Source of the DNA: Osedax fenrisi
Lineage: Eukaryota; Annelida; Polychaeta; Sabellida; Siboglinidae
Direction: 5' to 3'
Assembly (NCBI GenBank): GCA_964019155.1
Contig: OZ025241.1
Span: forward strand, 89,029,728 to 89,093,727
Length of the DNA stretch: 64,000 nucleotides
Below, in pieces: positions 51,731-64,000 of this stretch. The notes below the pieces were generated by a model that saw only the letters and a list, made by a program, of their open reading frames with translations, made no database searches and was not told the DNA's origin. Numbering within the stretch: position 1 is the stretch's first letter; every line of letters begins with the position of its first letter. A program made the position numbers and the translations under genes.

Positions 51731-52621
51731 GGGTAAAGTGGAGACCTAATGCGGACACTTTAACAATACATTGTCTTGACAGTTTATGACTCATTATTTT
51801 TATTCAAAAATTACAATATATTAATATTTTATGATTAGGTATGATACCTATAGATATTATTGTAACTTTAAAATTTTATTTAATCTTATAATTCCATAGA
51901 TAACGGTGGTGTCCGTATTCGGTACCAATGTCCGAATACGGACACCCTGTGTTATAATATGGATACCCTATATACCACTAGATAAACTATATATTATTGA
52001 TGAATCAATCAGACAAATTACAATTACATTATTTATAATTAATTTTATGAATAATTTATTCTAATTTAATTAGTTAATAATTTATTTATTTTTATTATTT
52101 TTTTAATTAATAATATAATTTAAGTATCTAAATAATACAAATTTTAGATTTATCTTTATAAGTGGTATTAATATTATAATGCACGCGATTTTTATGAAAA
52201 TCTGAATAGTTCATACGCTGGTTATTGGGTGTAATGTATTAATATATCTAGAGTATCCGTATTAGGGAATCATATTACCTCTAGATATGTGCTTATGACT
52301 TGATGAATATTTGATAACAATTATAGAAATTTTATATATAATTTTAGAATGCTTTATTTTTTAATAATATATTGTAATATTTGATATCGATACATTTGTA
52401 TATTATTGAGAAGGTTTTAAGTTGACATTTTTTTTCATAAATTTAAAAACGTAATAAAAAAATCAGTTTATTGAATATATCAGTAATATTTTGAATAATT
52501 AAAAAATTAAAAATACTTTTTTAGACTATCTATATAATTATGAATATTTTATTCATTACATTTTTTGTGTAGGATGTATGGTTTCTGAGATACCGAGGGT
52601 GTCCGTATTCGGTTTCTCCCC
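51731..52621. mobile_element. TA-flanked MITE, GTCCGTATT family, copy 2 (891 bp)
   Basis: Ends GGGTAAAGTGGAGACCTAAT then GCGGACAC and GTGTCCGTATTCGGTTTCTC then CCC, flanked by TA. It is inverted relative to copy 1: its right end GATGTATGGTTTCTGAGATA mirrors the left interior of copy 1. The interior contains GTGTCCGTATTCGGTACCAA then TGTCCGAATACGGACACC, a near-palindrome. Confidence 0.82.
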
Positions 52622-52861
52622 TATGTCATTATTAAGAGGTGTGCATTCGTTATCCTCTTATATTAAACTCGAGTAGATCTACTTGAAATAATTAACTGAT
52701 TTAAATAATCAATTATAGTATATTACTAATATATCCTAATATAAAATATGATAAATAAATATATTTTCATAAATAGATGTTAAGATAAGTTATATGAATT
52801 GGATTGATATAGATATAATTATATAGAAAGTAGATGTATGTATCGTATACGAATATATATT

Positions 52862-52882
52862 TATTTCATATGCATATATGCA

Positions 52883-52954
<72 letters not shown>

Positions 52955-52955
52955 C
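52862..52955. repeat. (TA)n microsatellite
   Basis: Long TA dinucleotide run, core at about 52888-52940. Confidence 0.9.
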
Positions 52956-53023
52956 TAATTATAATTAGTAACTATAGTAATATTTATATCTGTATAGTTT
53001 TATATATTGTTATTGTTATTGTT

Positions 53024-53286
53024 TTTTATTTGATGGAGTCCTTTCATCCTATCCAGGAACTTAGATGAAGTGTTCACTTATAACCATATATGGCTCTAAT
53101 GTGAAATCACTCTCATGTTAAGGCATCCCTGGTTTTAACGAAAGTCGGTCATTTATGTAGATCATTTACATAATTATATATAATCACTTCTAAATATTAT
53201 GTGGATATATGTTAATGGTTCGAACAAGGTTCGAATTCATGTCCTACTGCTTGTGTGTTTGACGCCTTAGCCAACTGAGCCACATA
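53024..53286 (-). mobile_element. tRNA-derived SINE, copy 4 (most complete head)
   Basis: On the minus strand it begins ATGTGGCTCAGTTGGCTAAG then GCG, a good A box, followed by a B-box-like GAATTCGAACC, the shared body and the 3' core. This copy best shows the tRNA-like 5' end (Leu/Ser-like D-arm). Confidence 0.85.
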
Positions 53287-53307
53287 TAATGTGTATGTAT
53301 ATGTATA

Positions 53308-53500
53308 TCTTCTTCCTCTTCCTCCTCATCTTCCTCCTCCCCTCTTCTTACTCCTTCTCCTCATAATCTTCTTCTTCTTCTACCTCCTCCCATCATCCTA
53401 TTTCTCTTCCTCCTCCTCCTACTCATCGTCATTCTCCACCTCTTCTCTTCTCTTCCTCCTCCTACTCCTTCTCCTCCTCATCCGTATCCTCCTCTAACTA
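53308..53500. repeat. Polypyrimidine (CTT/CCT) low-complexity tract
   Basis: About 190 bases of TCTTCCTCCTCC-type sequence. The Leu/Ser-rich ORF across it is not a gene. Confidence 0.85.
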
Positions 53501-54590
53501 CAAAGCTAACCATACTGCTATACCGTAATACATTAATGTACTTGATCTCTTTCAGATAAGTACAACCGTGTATACCGTATAATTTCCAAATAGTTCTATG
53601 TTACCACATAATACCTACTTATTCTATTTAATAACCTAAGTTGCATATTTTGTTGAAAATACATTAGATACGATGTTTATTCATAGTGAAATTTGTATAT
53701 AAAATTGAAATTTATATTAATTTTGTACGATTACTATATAATTATAATTTTGTTTTTAAAAGAATTTTAAAATAATTGTATTGTGATATTTGTAATGTTA
53801 ATGAATATATTATTAGTTTATTATTTTTATTTCAAATTAATTAAATTTTACTTACAGATAATATTCAATTTAAAATAAAAACTGGTAAATGAACCAATTG
53901 GTTTCTTTACTCTTAAGAGTAAAAAATAAAAGTATTTAAAATATTTCATCTATAAAATTATATATCAATTAATTTATTTATTATTTTATCAATGCATATA
54001 TTATTCAATACTAATATTTATAATTATTCAATATATAATAGTAATGTTAACAACAATATAATTAATATGTATACAAATATCTATTAACGTTTATATATCA
54101 CTTATAATTTAATATATTTCTATAATAAAATCTAAAAAAAACATATACATATTAATTTTAATATAGTTTATTTTTGTAATATTACTCATATAATTCACAG
54201 ATAAGAATAGCTTAATTTTAAAATAACAGTTAAATGTTAAGTTTGTATGTATCTATTGATTTATTACTTTGAATACAATATTATATTTATTTTTAAATAC
54301 AGTATTTATATGTTGATTAAAGGTATAATATAACACTTTTATGTATAATATATTTATATCATATTAATTACAATTATCAATATGAGTATACTAGTATACT
54401 AGTATATATAAACAGCTGTTTATTTAATGTATAATTACAATAAATAAGATTTAATATAAATTATATTATATAATTCAAGAATTTTAAGTTTATAAAATCA
54501 TAATTTATGCATATTTTAAATAAATTCTTCAACACTAATCTCATGTTTGTTTATATTTTGCGTATATAGGTCAAATACATACCGTATGCA
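53501..54590. other. Intergenic AT-rich sequence
   Basis: No gene or element recognised. Confidence 0.45.
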
Positions 54591-54595
54591 CCCGG

Positions 54596-54695
54596 GTATG
54601 CACCATAGAGCTAGAGAGAAATGTCTCTCTAGCTCTGTGGTATGCACGATAGATATGGAGCTGTACCATAGACATAGGAGCTCCTATGTCTATGG
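54596..54695. repeat. Two adjacent hairpin-forming inverted repeats
   Basis: Hairpin 1: GTATGCACCATAGAGCTAGA then GAGA pairs with TCTCTCTAGCTCTGTGGTAT then GCAC across a 4-5 base loop (one mismatch), 54596-54647. Hairpin 2: a perfect 30-bp palindrome at 54666-54695 centred on GAGCTC. GC content is well above the surroundings. Confidence 0.9.
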
Positions 54696-54699
54696 GCTG

Positions 54700-55448
54700 T
54701 TCCTACCGCTTGGTTTAATAATGTTATTTATCAATGATTAGAGATATGGATATTAATATACATTACAGTAGCATTATCATTAATTTAAACTATTAAAAAT
54801 ATTCATGATTTCCTAATATTCTCATAATTTGCATTACATTATAAACAAATATTTGTTGTGTATATCTTTAAATTATAATTACATATATAACATAGGCACA
54901 TAGCTAGAGAGAAATCTCTGTGTATATAGGTATGAATTTAAAATTACTATAAAAGTTATTATTCTATACAATTCCTACATATTATATAAACAATTTGATT
55001 AGTATTATGTTAAAACTAGTTATTTAACATTACAATAATAAGAATGAATTGAAAAATTATATATTTTTTACTAATTTATATATTTACATTAGGCAGTAAT
55101 TTTATAAATTATTTAAAATAACAAAATAAATTAGTAACCTATATATAACAAATTATTACTAACAATACAAAATTATGAGCATTATATTATAAAGAAATGA
55201 TATATATTTAAATACAAGTAAGTTATTCAGCACAATAATAAACAAATAATAACTGTACAAATTAATATTTATATTTTATCTAAAATGATAACATAGTAAA
55301 CAATTTATAATGAACTTATCACATACAATGTAAATATAACTAATAAACAATTCTAATATATGAACTAAACTAAAATCTAGGCTACTATAGTATACAACAA
55401 TTTTTTATTTATAAGAATAAGTCGGTAACAAATGTCATTTCCAACACG

Positions 55449-55480
<32 letters not shown>

Positions 55481-55628
55481 CATAATATTAGCATATAATT
55501 GTATAGTACCGGTGACTCATTTATGTTAGTCATACATTGATAAATACCATTACAAGCTATCATATATGAGTAATGTTAGACAAGTCCCAAGTATTTATAG
55601 TATATAATATTTACATATTATTCACTAT
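54700..55628. other. AT-rich 3' flank of the CBP/p300-like gene
   Basis: No gene recognised. The part near 55628 may be 3' UTR of the minus-strand gene. (TA)n at about 55450-55472. Confidence 0.45.
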
Positions 55629-58559
55629 TCATTCCGTAAGTTTTTCCATTTTATTTCCATCAGAAGACGCTATATCAGTATTTCCAGAATGAATTGGTAG
55701 AGTTGGAACTATCATAGGTACATCATACCTAGAATCTGATATTTGAGATACAGGAGTTATTGAAGGTTGTTGAGGAGAAGGTGCTATTGATGTTACAGAC
55801 TGGGCAGAACGTATAGCAGTATGTAAAACCGTCTGAGAAGAAAGCGGTGAACAACTAATATTCATGCCTTGTTGATGTTTTTGTTGTTGATGCTGTATCA
55901 TTTGAGGAGGAATTGGAAGATGCTTCTTTTGCCATAACAAATGTTCTTGATGTTGCATATTATTTGGATTTTGTTGTTGCGGATAAGGTGCTCGTGACAT
56001 TCTTTGATAAGTTTCATAATGTATTTGCTGAGGCATTCGTAATTGCTGTTGGGATCCTTGTTGTTGGGGTACTTGTTGTTGGGGTCCTAGTTGTTGAACT
56101 TGGTGCTGTTGTTGTGGCATGCGTGCAGCATTTACTTGAGTTTGTTGCGGCTGTTGAAATGGAATTCGTCCTTGTAGGTATTTAGACTGAACTTCGTGTA
56201 GTGCGTACGTTCTATACTGTTCCTGTTGCTGCTCACACAAACGGTTCAGCCCCTGTGTAATTATATTACATATAAATAATATACAATTTTATTCAAATAA
56301 AGTAATATTTGATTTAAAATATTTAAATTATATAATAATTTAAATGTTATAATTTAAAAATAATTATATTTTATAATGTTGATATTAAATTAAAAATAAT
56401 ATATTTTAATTATATAATAATTTAAATTTTATAATTTAAAATAATTATATTTTGTAATATATATATTGATATTATATGTAATATAACATTAACAATAATA
56501 TATGTTTATAATGTGGATATTAAATTAAAAATAATATATTTTAATTATATAATAATTTAAATGTTATAATTTAAAATAATTATATTTTGTAATATATATT
56601 GATATTATATGTAATATAACATTAACAATAATATATGTAGATAATTAAAAAAATATTTGCATAAAATATACTATAAATCATATGATAAATCATATATAAA
56701 AATTATACTTTTTATAATTTAATCTTTATATCTAATAAATAATTATATTAAATTTAATACTTAAGTACTTAATTAATTAATTAAAGTAAACATGTATAAT
56801 ATAATATTAATTTATTATATATGTTAGCCCTTATATCAAACATTATTTTAAATGATTATTTTGTATATATTTAAAATGTTTAATATTTGTATATAAAATA
56901 ACTAACGTTCTTTAATAATTCTTCCGTTAATTGAGGATTGCTTTCTAATATTTAAAAAACTTGTTGTTGATTTGTTGGATATCGATAAGACACTTCATTT
57001 AATAATTGTTGAACTTCTGGATCAGATATTGTAGCTCTATCTAGAAAGTTACATTTATGTTATACTATAGGATATACCTACTAATATTTATATACATTTG
57101 ATAATGAGAAAATAGGTATATTTATCCTATAGGTATAATAATAATTAATAATATTATAAAAATACAAAATTTAATTATTTATCTATATCCATGTTATTCT
57201 AGTTGTAATAATACGTCAGTCTCCATATGACAAGAGTACAAGAGAAATTATTGGGTGCAAGATAAATGGAGGCATGATCACCAGTAGTAAAGGCCTCAGT
57301 TAAACAACATGTTGTTAATTGCAGTTAAACTCAAGTAACCATACAAACTGTAGTTACACTATAGTATAACTACTATATATAGTGTAACTACATCTATAGA
57401 TAAACTACAGTTAAACTGATCATATATAGATTCTTTTTTAAAACTCGAGTTAAACTTCAGTAATTCTAGTGACTTGAAATGCTGTTTTATAGCCGGAGTT
57501 AAACTGCAGTTAAACTAATTACATATAAACTTAGATACTTAGGTTATTACCAGAGTTATAGTATATCAGTTTTTTATAACAATACAATATTATAAAATAC
57601 AAATATAATTTTATATTTAATATACTGAATTTAATAAATAAAATTATTATTTTAAAAACTAAATTTATTTTTAAATTAACATAATATTATTCAAGTGACA
57701 CATTGATTACAATTTTAATCATACTTATATTGATAATACAATTGGAAATCATGTTGAACTAATTTCTCTATATTGAATATATAAAAATTGAATATTGATT
57801 AAATATTGTATTATATTAAATATTGTATTCAATATTAAAATGTTATTATTATTAAATTGTACTAAATATCGTATTGTTATTATTGAATTTAAGTTTTAAA
57901 TATAACTTAAATGAAATTATATACTATATTATAATTATAATATCTTAAGATATAATTTATAACCCGTTTAACTAGAGTTTAGTTGCCAGTTTAACTACAG
58001 ATTTATTTTCAGTTTAACTATAGTTATGTACAGTTTAATCTTCTATTTAACTACATGTAGTTTAAACTGCCGTTTAACTACAATTTAAAATTGATAACAA
58101 ACTGAGATTTATTTAACTGCAGTTTAATTATAGCATCGAATACTGTGCAATAATGAAGTTCATTTTCTTTAATTTGAACTTATAAATAAAAGAACATAAT
58201 ATGGTTTACAAGTTTAAATATAATTTACAATACTTTGTAAGTATAAAACCTATATAAGCAAAACAATTCATTTTTGCATACGGATTCTGTAGATATTGCT
58301 GTTTCAGTTTCTGTTGGTGTTGTTGTTGTTGGTTTCGTTGTAGCATTTGTTGTATTTGTTGATGGTGTTGTTGTATTTGTTGTATTTCTATTTGTTGTTG
58401 TTGTTGTTGTTGTTGTTGTTTGTGTTGTTGTAATGTTTTCTGAGGAGTTTGTGGTTGTTGTCCAGGATTTATCATTCGCATTTGACGGTTTCCTAGAGAA
58501 TTTAACATATTTGTATCACCCCCAACTCCCGGGTTATAAACCCCTTCGTTAATTGTCAC
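55629..58559 (-). CDS. CBP/p300-like coactivator, C-terminal exons, 5' part outside or not found
   Basis: Three exons in transcript order: 58282-58559 (Gln-rich, begins after acceptor CCAATAG), about 57032-56907 (acceptor CTAGATAG at 57033-57040, or CTAG with exon start 57040), and 56252-55629. The middle exon reads ATISDPEVQQLLNEV, then NQQQVF-stop-ILESNPQL and TEELLKN. This matches in spacing the nuclear coactivator binding domain of CBP/p300 (QQQQQVL-ILKSNPQL), which folds with p160 coactivators. The last exon (GLNRLCEQQQEQ ... MEKLTE) is Gln/Pro-rich like the tail of CBP/p300, which acetylates histones and scaffolds transcription factors. Acetyltransferase, bromodomain and zinc-finger exons are not in the window. 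An in-frame TAA at 56952-56954 interrupts the domain. Splice donor GTATGC (58276-58281) joined to the 57032 start keeps frame. Confidence 0.65.
56253..56906. repeat. Tandem duplication of about 136 bp in the last CBP/p300-like intron
   Basis: AT-rich block 56381-56640 repeats about twice: GATATTAAATTAAAAATAAT ... ATTTTGTAATATATATTGAT ... AACATTAACAATAATATATG. The remainder of the intron is plain AT-rich sequence. Confidence 0.75.
57290..58135. mobile_element. Foldback-like element rich in AGTTAAACT motifs
   Basis: The left half (57290-57510) carries many direct AGTTAAACT copies, including GCAGTTAAACT. The right half (57965-58130) carries the inverse AGTTTAACT. The halves form an imperfect inverted repeat around an AT-rich centre. 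Located in the intron between the first two CBP/p300-like exons. No ORF. Confidence 0.55.
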
Positions 58560-58579
58560 CTATTGGAATTTTGTAATAC

Positions 58580-58618
58580 ATATATATATATTTATATATA
58601 TATATATATATATATAAA
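58580..58618. repeat. (TA)n microsatellite
   Basis: TA-rich run just upstream (transcript sense) of the exon 58282-58559 acceptor. Confidence 0.85.
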
Positions 58619-58739
58619 TTATGTATAAGTAATTGTTATAATTGATAAGTATACATTTTCTTTAAACCTTTTGCTTAGTTCTACCATATTTATGTTGTCT
58701 TATTTAATTACGTACATTATATTCTATTATATATTAGCA

Positions 58740-60100
<1,361 letters not shown>

Positions 60101-60106
60101 TTTCAG

Positions 60107-60560
60107 AGTGGGCTTAAACTATAATAAATTCTTAATAACAATCATCAACTTTTAATTTATTTACGAGCTCTCATAATGTTACATAATGTATGTAATACTG
60201 TATTTAGGAAATGAACTATTATATTTATTAATTTTAAAACTACAGTATTTTAAAAATAAAAATAAAATCTTAGATGATAGTTGTTACTATTTTTAGATAC
60301 CTTGGATGATTCAAATATAGTTATCGTATACAATAGTATACTATAATATACTATTATACCTATACTATTATAATATAGTGAAATCTTTATGTAAAGTGTA
60401 ATCTTAAAGACACAATAAAGTATAAAGTTAAAATATAGTATTTGTACTATTATAATAAAGTTTAGCGAGTTAAAATAAAGTAAGCGAACAGATATAATAA
60501 AGTTAAAATAAGAAAGTGTAAAATTATAATATATTAACAAGTTATTATATAGTATACATA
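60107..60560. repeat. Left arm of a large inverted repeat pair
   Basis: This roughly 450-bp segment recurs in inverted, diverged form at about 62820-63315. Shared pieces include AAGTTGTTGATTG/CAATCATCAACTT and AAAACTACAGTATTTT/AAAATACTGTAGTTTT. GTTCGCTTGCTTTATTTTAA at 62826 is inverted near 60475. Confidence 0.7.
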
Positions 60561-60828
60561 CTATTAGCATTGTTATCATCATCATATTCATACAATACAT
60601 TTATTATCAATATTGTTAATTTTTTTATTATTATTTTAGAACACCAATTAGTTATATATTATGCATATACAAAAATACATATATTAAATAAATTACTTTT
60701 ATGATTTTATTTATTCTGAGTAGTCCATATTGCAATATGATATTATAAATTATTTGAAATATCTTACAATTAGGTAGTTAATAAGTAAGACATTACAATT
60801 TATTTCAGTTAATAAAAATATGAATATA

Positions 60829-61445
60829 CAGTAAAACCTCTCTATAAGAAACTATTTATTTTCAGTACTTTTTTTCTTTTAGAGAGGTTTTCTTATAAAG
60901 AGGTTTTTACTTTTCCAATGATTTTAAGAATTAATTTATAATTGAAAATGCATTATATAACCTATAGGTTATATATATTTAGTATATTTATTTTGTATAC
61001 TGTTTTAAATGTATACTGTATTATGTGTGATTATACTTGTATAATATAATAAATTATATCATTAATAAATTATATCATCAATACATTTAAGGATATAATT
61101 ACATTTATTAATTAATTTTAATAAATTTATGGATATACAATAACAATTATTAATTAATTTTATTCATATCGAGCTATTTATGTAATATAATATTTTTAAG
61201 AAAAAAAAATATCTTATATAATAATTAATTTCTATAATTTTTATTAATATACAATATTTATATTTATATTTAATTATTTTTTACAATAAGTTTCTTATAA
61301 AAAGGTTTTTCTTATATTGTTCTTATAATATTTTCTTATAAAGAGGTTTTTTAATATGGAAAAGGTTGAATTCCAACCAAATGTGTGAACAATTTTCTTA
61401 TAAAGAGGTTTTTCTTATAAAGAGGTTTCTTATAGAGAGGTTTTA

Positions 61446-61448
<3 letters not shown>
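60829..61448. mobile_element. Tc1/mariner- or pogo-like MITE, 620 bp
   Basis: Ends CAGTAAAACCTCTCTATAAG and CTTATAGAGAGGTTTTACTG are perfect 20-bp inverted repeats flanked by TA on both sides. Subterminal regions repeat TCTTATAAAGAGGTTTTT several times on the right side and once or twice on the left. CAGT..AACC termini with TA duplication are typical of pogo/Tc1-mariner families. No transposase ORF. Confidence 0.88.

Positions 61449-61497
<49 letters not shown>
61449..61497. repeat. (TA)n microsatellite
   Basis: TA run immediately flanking the MITE that ends at 61448, so the element probably inserted into or seeded it. Confidence 0.92.
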
Positions 61498-61505
<8 letters not shown>

Positions 61506-61652
61506 TAATATATTGCGATATCCATAATATAAATACATAAACGTGGTAATTTATTAAAGTTTATTAAATATTTTTTTTAATATAAATTAATTTGATTACT
61601 ACTTCAGAATAATAGTATATTAAAATACGTTATTTCATTGACATTGTATATA

Positions 61653-62143
61653 GGGTAAAGTAACATAATACGGACACTTTAACAATAAATGGTCTTAACA
61701 TTTTATGACTCATTATTTGTATTCAAAAATTACAATTTATTAATATTTTATGATTATAGATATTATTGTTATTTTAAAATTTTATTTAATCTTATAATTC
61801 CATAGAGAACAGGGGTGTCCGTATTCGGTACCCATGTCCGAATACGGACACCATGTATTATAATACGGACACCCTATGTCACTAGATAGTATCTAGTAGA
61901 TACACCGTATACCACTAGATAAACTATGTATTATTGATGACTCAATCAGACAAATTAAAATTATATTATTTATAATTAATTTTATGAATAATTTATTCTA
62001 ATTTAATTAGTTAATAATTTATTTATTTTTATTATTTTTTAATTAATAATACAATTTAAGTATCTAACTAATTAATTTTTTAGATATAGCTTTATTGGTG
62101 GTATTAATATTATAACGCACGCGATTTTGTTGTTACTTTCCCC
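61653..62143. mobile_element. TA-flanked MITE, GTCCGTATT family, copy 3, internally deleted (491 bp)
   Basis: Left end GGGTAAAGTAACATAATACG then GACAC, right end GTTACTTTCCC, TA on both sides. Same orientation as copy 2. The right-hand subterminal region is lost, going from CACGCGATTTT directly to the terminal TTGTTACTTTCCC. Keeps the internal near-palindrome GGTGTCCGTATTCGGTACCC then ATGTCCGAATACGGACACC. Confidence 0.8.
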
Positions 62144-62188
62144 TATTTAACTTATTTTTTAAATAGAACATTTATAAACACAATAAAA

Positions 62189-62220
<32 letters not shown>

Positions 62221-62760
62221 CTATATGGGTGGCGTCAATAAATCTTAATCATATAAATATGGCGCCACTAGGGAACAACAATATTTTCATATAGTTATAT
62301 AATTATTATTCAAGTGTATATATAAATATATTTTTATAAATAAATATATTTTTATAATTATGCATATTGAATATTTGTTATTTATTAGAAGAATAATTCT
62401 TATACGATATTTCCGTATATTTTATTAAATGTGATTAGTTAGACATTATAAATTAATCTATACGTATCAAAATATGCTATATTTATATTTGAATATTTGA
62501 ACATTAAATTATCTTTTAGAAGTTAGCCACGCCTTATAAAATATGAAAATTATCGCGGCGGCCAGATTAAAGTGACCCTATAACCCTATAACATCAGGCC
62601 CGAACACTGACTTTACATGGGTGTAAAGAGGCCATGTAAAGAGGCCATGACTCACGATGCATCGTTTGTCAAATAAACTGGTATTATTATTTAAAGTAGA
62701 TAAACAAAATATTATAATAGATTATCATTTTTATGGATTAACATTGTGGATATAGCTATA

Positions 62761-62764
<4 letters not shown>

Positions 62765-62823
<59 letters not shown>
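62765..62823. repeat. (TA)n microsatellite
   Basis: TA run preceded by ATAGCTATATATTAATATAT, the same context as the TA run at 60002, so both belong to one repeat family. Confidence 0.92.
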
Positions 62824-62825
<2 letters not shown>

Positions 62826-63315
62826 GTTCGCTTGCTTTATTTTAACCTTTCATTTTATAATAATAGACGAACAATATATTTTAACTTTATTACATCTGTT
62901 CGCTTGCTTTATTTTAAATCTAAACTTTATTATAATAGTACAAATACTATATTTTAAATTTATAATTTATTATATATTTAAGATTACACTTTTCATTAAG
63001 ATTTTACTATATTATAATAATACGAAAACTATAGGGGTAATTGTCTCGATAAGCAGCACTGCTTCTATAATTACCCTGGCATTGCCTACATCTGAATCTG
63101 ATAATAATATGTTAATACTACCCAAGGTATTAAAAATAGTAGTGACTATCATCTACACTTTTATTTTGATTTTGAAAATACTGTAGTTTTAAAATTAATA
63201 AATATATTAGTCAATTTGCTAAATATAGTATTACATACATTATGTAAAATTATGTGACCTCATAAAATAAATTAAAAGTTGTTGATTGTCATTAGGAATT
63301 TATTATAGTTTATAA
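62824..63315. repeat. Right arm of the large inverted repeat pair
   Basis: Inverted, diverged copy of 60107-60560. It starts at TCTGTTCGCTTGCTTTATTT and ends near TAGGAATTTATTATAGTTTA. Includes TAGTAGTGACTATCATCTAC, matching the inverted GATGATAGTTGTTACTAT at 60275. Confidence 0.7.
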
Positions 63316-63331
63316 CCAATTCTTTAAACAC

Positions 63332-63368
<37 letters not shown>

Positions 63369-63808
63369 TTTAATTATTCAAATAAGGGACATATATAATT
63401 CTAAATATTTGATATTATATTATAGTTAAAACTTAGTTTAGTTATAGTTTAATTGAAATTATATTATTTAATTTATATACCATTATAACACGTTGAATAA
63501 CCTTTATAAATAACATTTTTCATATTTTCAGAGTAATTCTGGTAAAATATTTAAAGTATATGTATATAATTTGTGTATTACTTTCTTCTAATTCATAATT
63601 AGAAGTTGATTTTTTTCTAAATTTGTGTATATATATTGGAGCATACAAACAAAACAAATTACAGACAAAAACGTATGATGATCATATATATATAATTGAC
63701 CAAATATGAGAAGTTAAAATATACATATTTTCTACCAATATTTGATAATTTAATTGTTAAGTATATAAAAAGATAACCGTGTAGTTATTACTAATTATAT
63801 GATCAATA

Positions 63809-63850
<42 letters not shown>

Positions 63851-64000
63851 TTTTACATCAGAAATGATTTAGTTAATAGTTAATAAGATGATTCATTATT
63901 AAAAAATATATGACACTCTCTTGATATGTATCTCAAAGGAATGTACGTATACATTATGAACATATACACAATATGGTATACCTATAGGTATATCCTAATG
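63316..64000. other. AT-rich sequence to window end
   Basis: Two (TA)n runs (63338-63362, 63813-63848). No coding region or element recognised. Confidence 0.5.

Noticed and set aside
53222..53286. A tRNA gene at the head of SINE copy 4
   Set aside because: A and B boxes are present but the arms do not fold into a complete cloverleaf, and the same head recurs in other SINE copies.
53291..53497. Leu/Ser-rich ORF
   Set aside because: Low-complexity pyrimidine tract, no other coding signal.
56938..56960. A 16-base intron (GTTTTTTAAATATTAG) removing the stop in the CBP/p300-like exon
   Set aside because: Far below plausible animal intron size, not a multiple of three, and removal would break the residue spacing that matches CBP/p300.
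55913..58552. Antisense ORFs rich in Val/Phe (55913-56185, 58274-58552)
   Set aside because: They are reverse-frame shadows of Gln-rich exons (CAA/CAG repeats).
60250..60600. 116-aa minus-strand ORF rich in Ile/Leu/Tyr/Phe
   Set aside because: Chance ORF in AT-rich repeat sequence; its inverted copy at 62824-63315 does not keep the frame.

Overview
This window looks like nuclear DNA from an AT-rich invertebrate animal. I cannot name the species. The evidence is four animal-type, intron-rich protein genes with GT-AG splice sites, a nuclear tRNA-Ser, tRNA-derived SINEs, LINE retrotransposons and many short inverted-repeat elements. Exons of three of the genes are visibly GC-richer than their surroundings.

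Layout. 1-12113 is retrotransposon territory: one long (TAC)n array interrupted by LINEs. Element A1 lies at 1-3207, A2 at 6026-9212 (intact 942-aa ORF2) and B1 at 10731-11980 (minus strand). 12131-18132 (+) holds the last ten exons of a coiled-coil gene that I assign to CCDC157. 21656-32245 (-) is a complete 13-exon NLE1/Notchless gene, a WD40 ribosome-assembly factor. Its introns carry two SINEs, a hAT-like non-autonomous element and two minisatellites that copy splice acceptors. 32950-36000 holds foldback elements and a long (CA)n run. 36480-38560 is a decayed minus-strand LINE. 38751-38832 (-) is tRNA-Ser(GCT). 40206-43644 (+) is a six-exon MRPL18 (mitochondrial uL18m) gene with a minisatellite that copies its exon 3 splice donor. 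43870-44345 is a LINE relic, and 44731-44901 (-) is a 56-codon small ORF in good Kozak context. 46084-47009, 51731-52621 and 61653-62143 are members of one TA-flanked inverted-repeat family. 47622-48930 is a second LINE copy (B2) inside (TAG)n. 55629-58559 (-) is the 3' end of a glutamine-rich gene with a CBP/p300-type coactivator-binding segment, interrupted by an in-frame TAA. The rest of 58560-64000 is AT-rich repeats with no recognisable exon.

Two themes recur. First, all four LINE copies with recognisable ends sit in (TAC)n/(GTA)n microsatellite, and each of the two families keeps one orientation relative to the repeat, which suggests microsatellite-targeted insertion. Second, in three introns of two genes a minisatellite begins at an exon edge and tandemly repeats the splice junction itself, giving about 6 to 12 decoy splice sites each.

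The protein genes are unrelated housekeeping or ciliary genes and do not form a pathway. NLE1 serves cytosolic 60S assembly, MRPL18 the mitochondrial large subunit, CCDC157 has a poorly defined structural role, and CBP/p300 is a transcriptional coactivator. Exon coordinates were built by hand from reading-frame continuity and GT-AG sites, not from transcripts.
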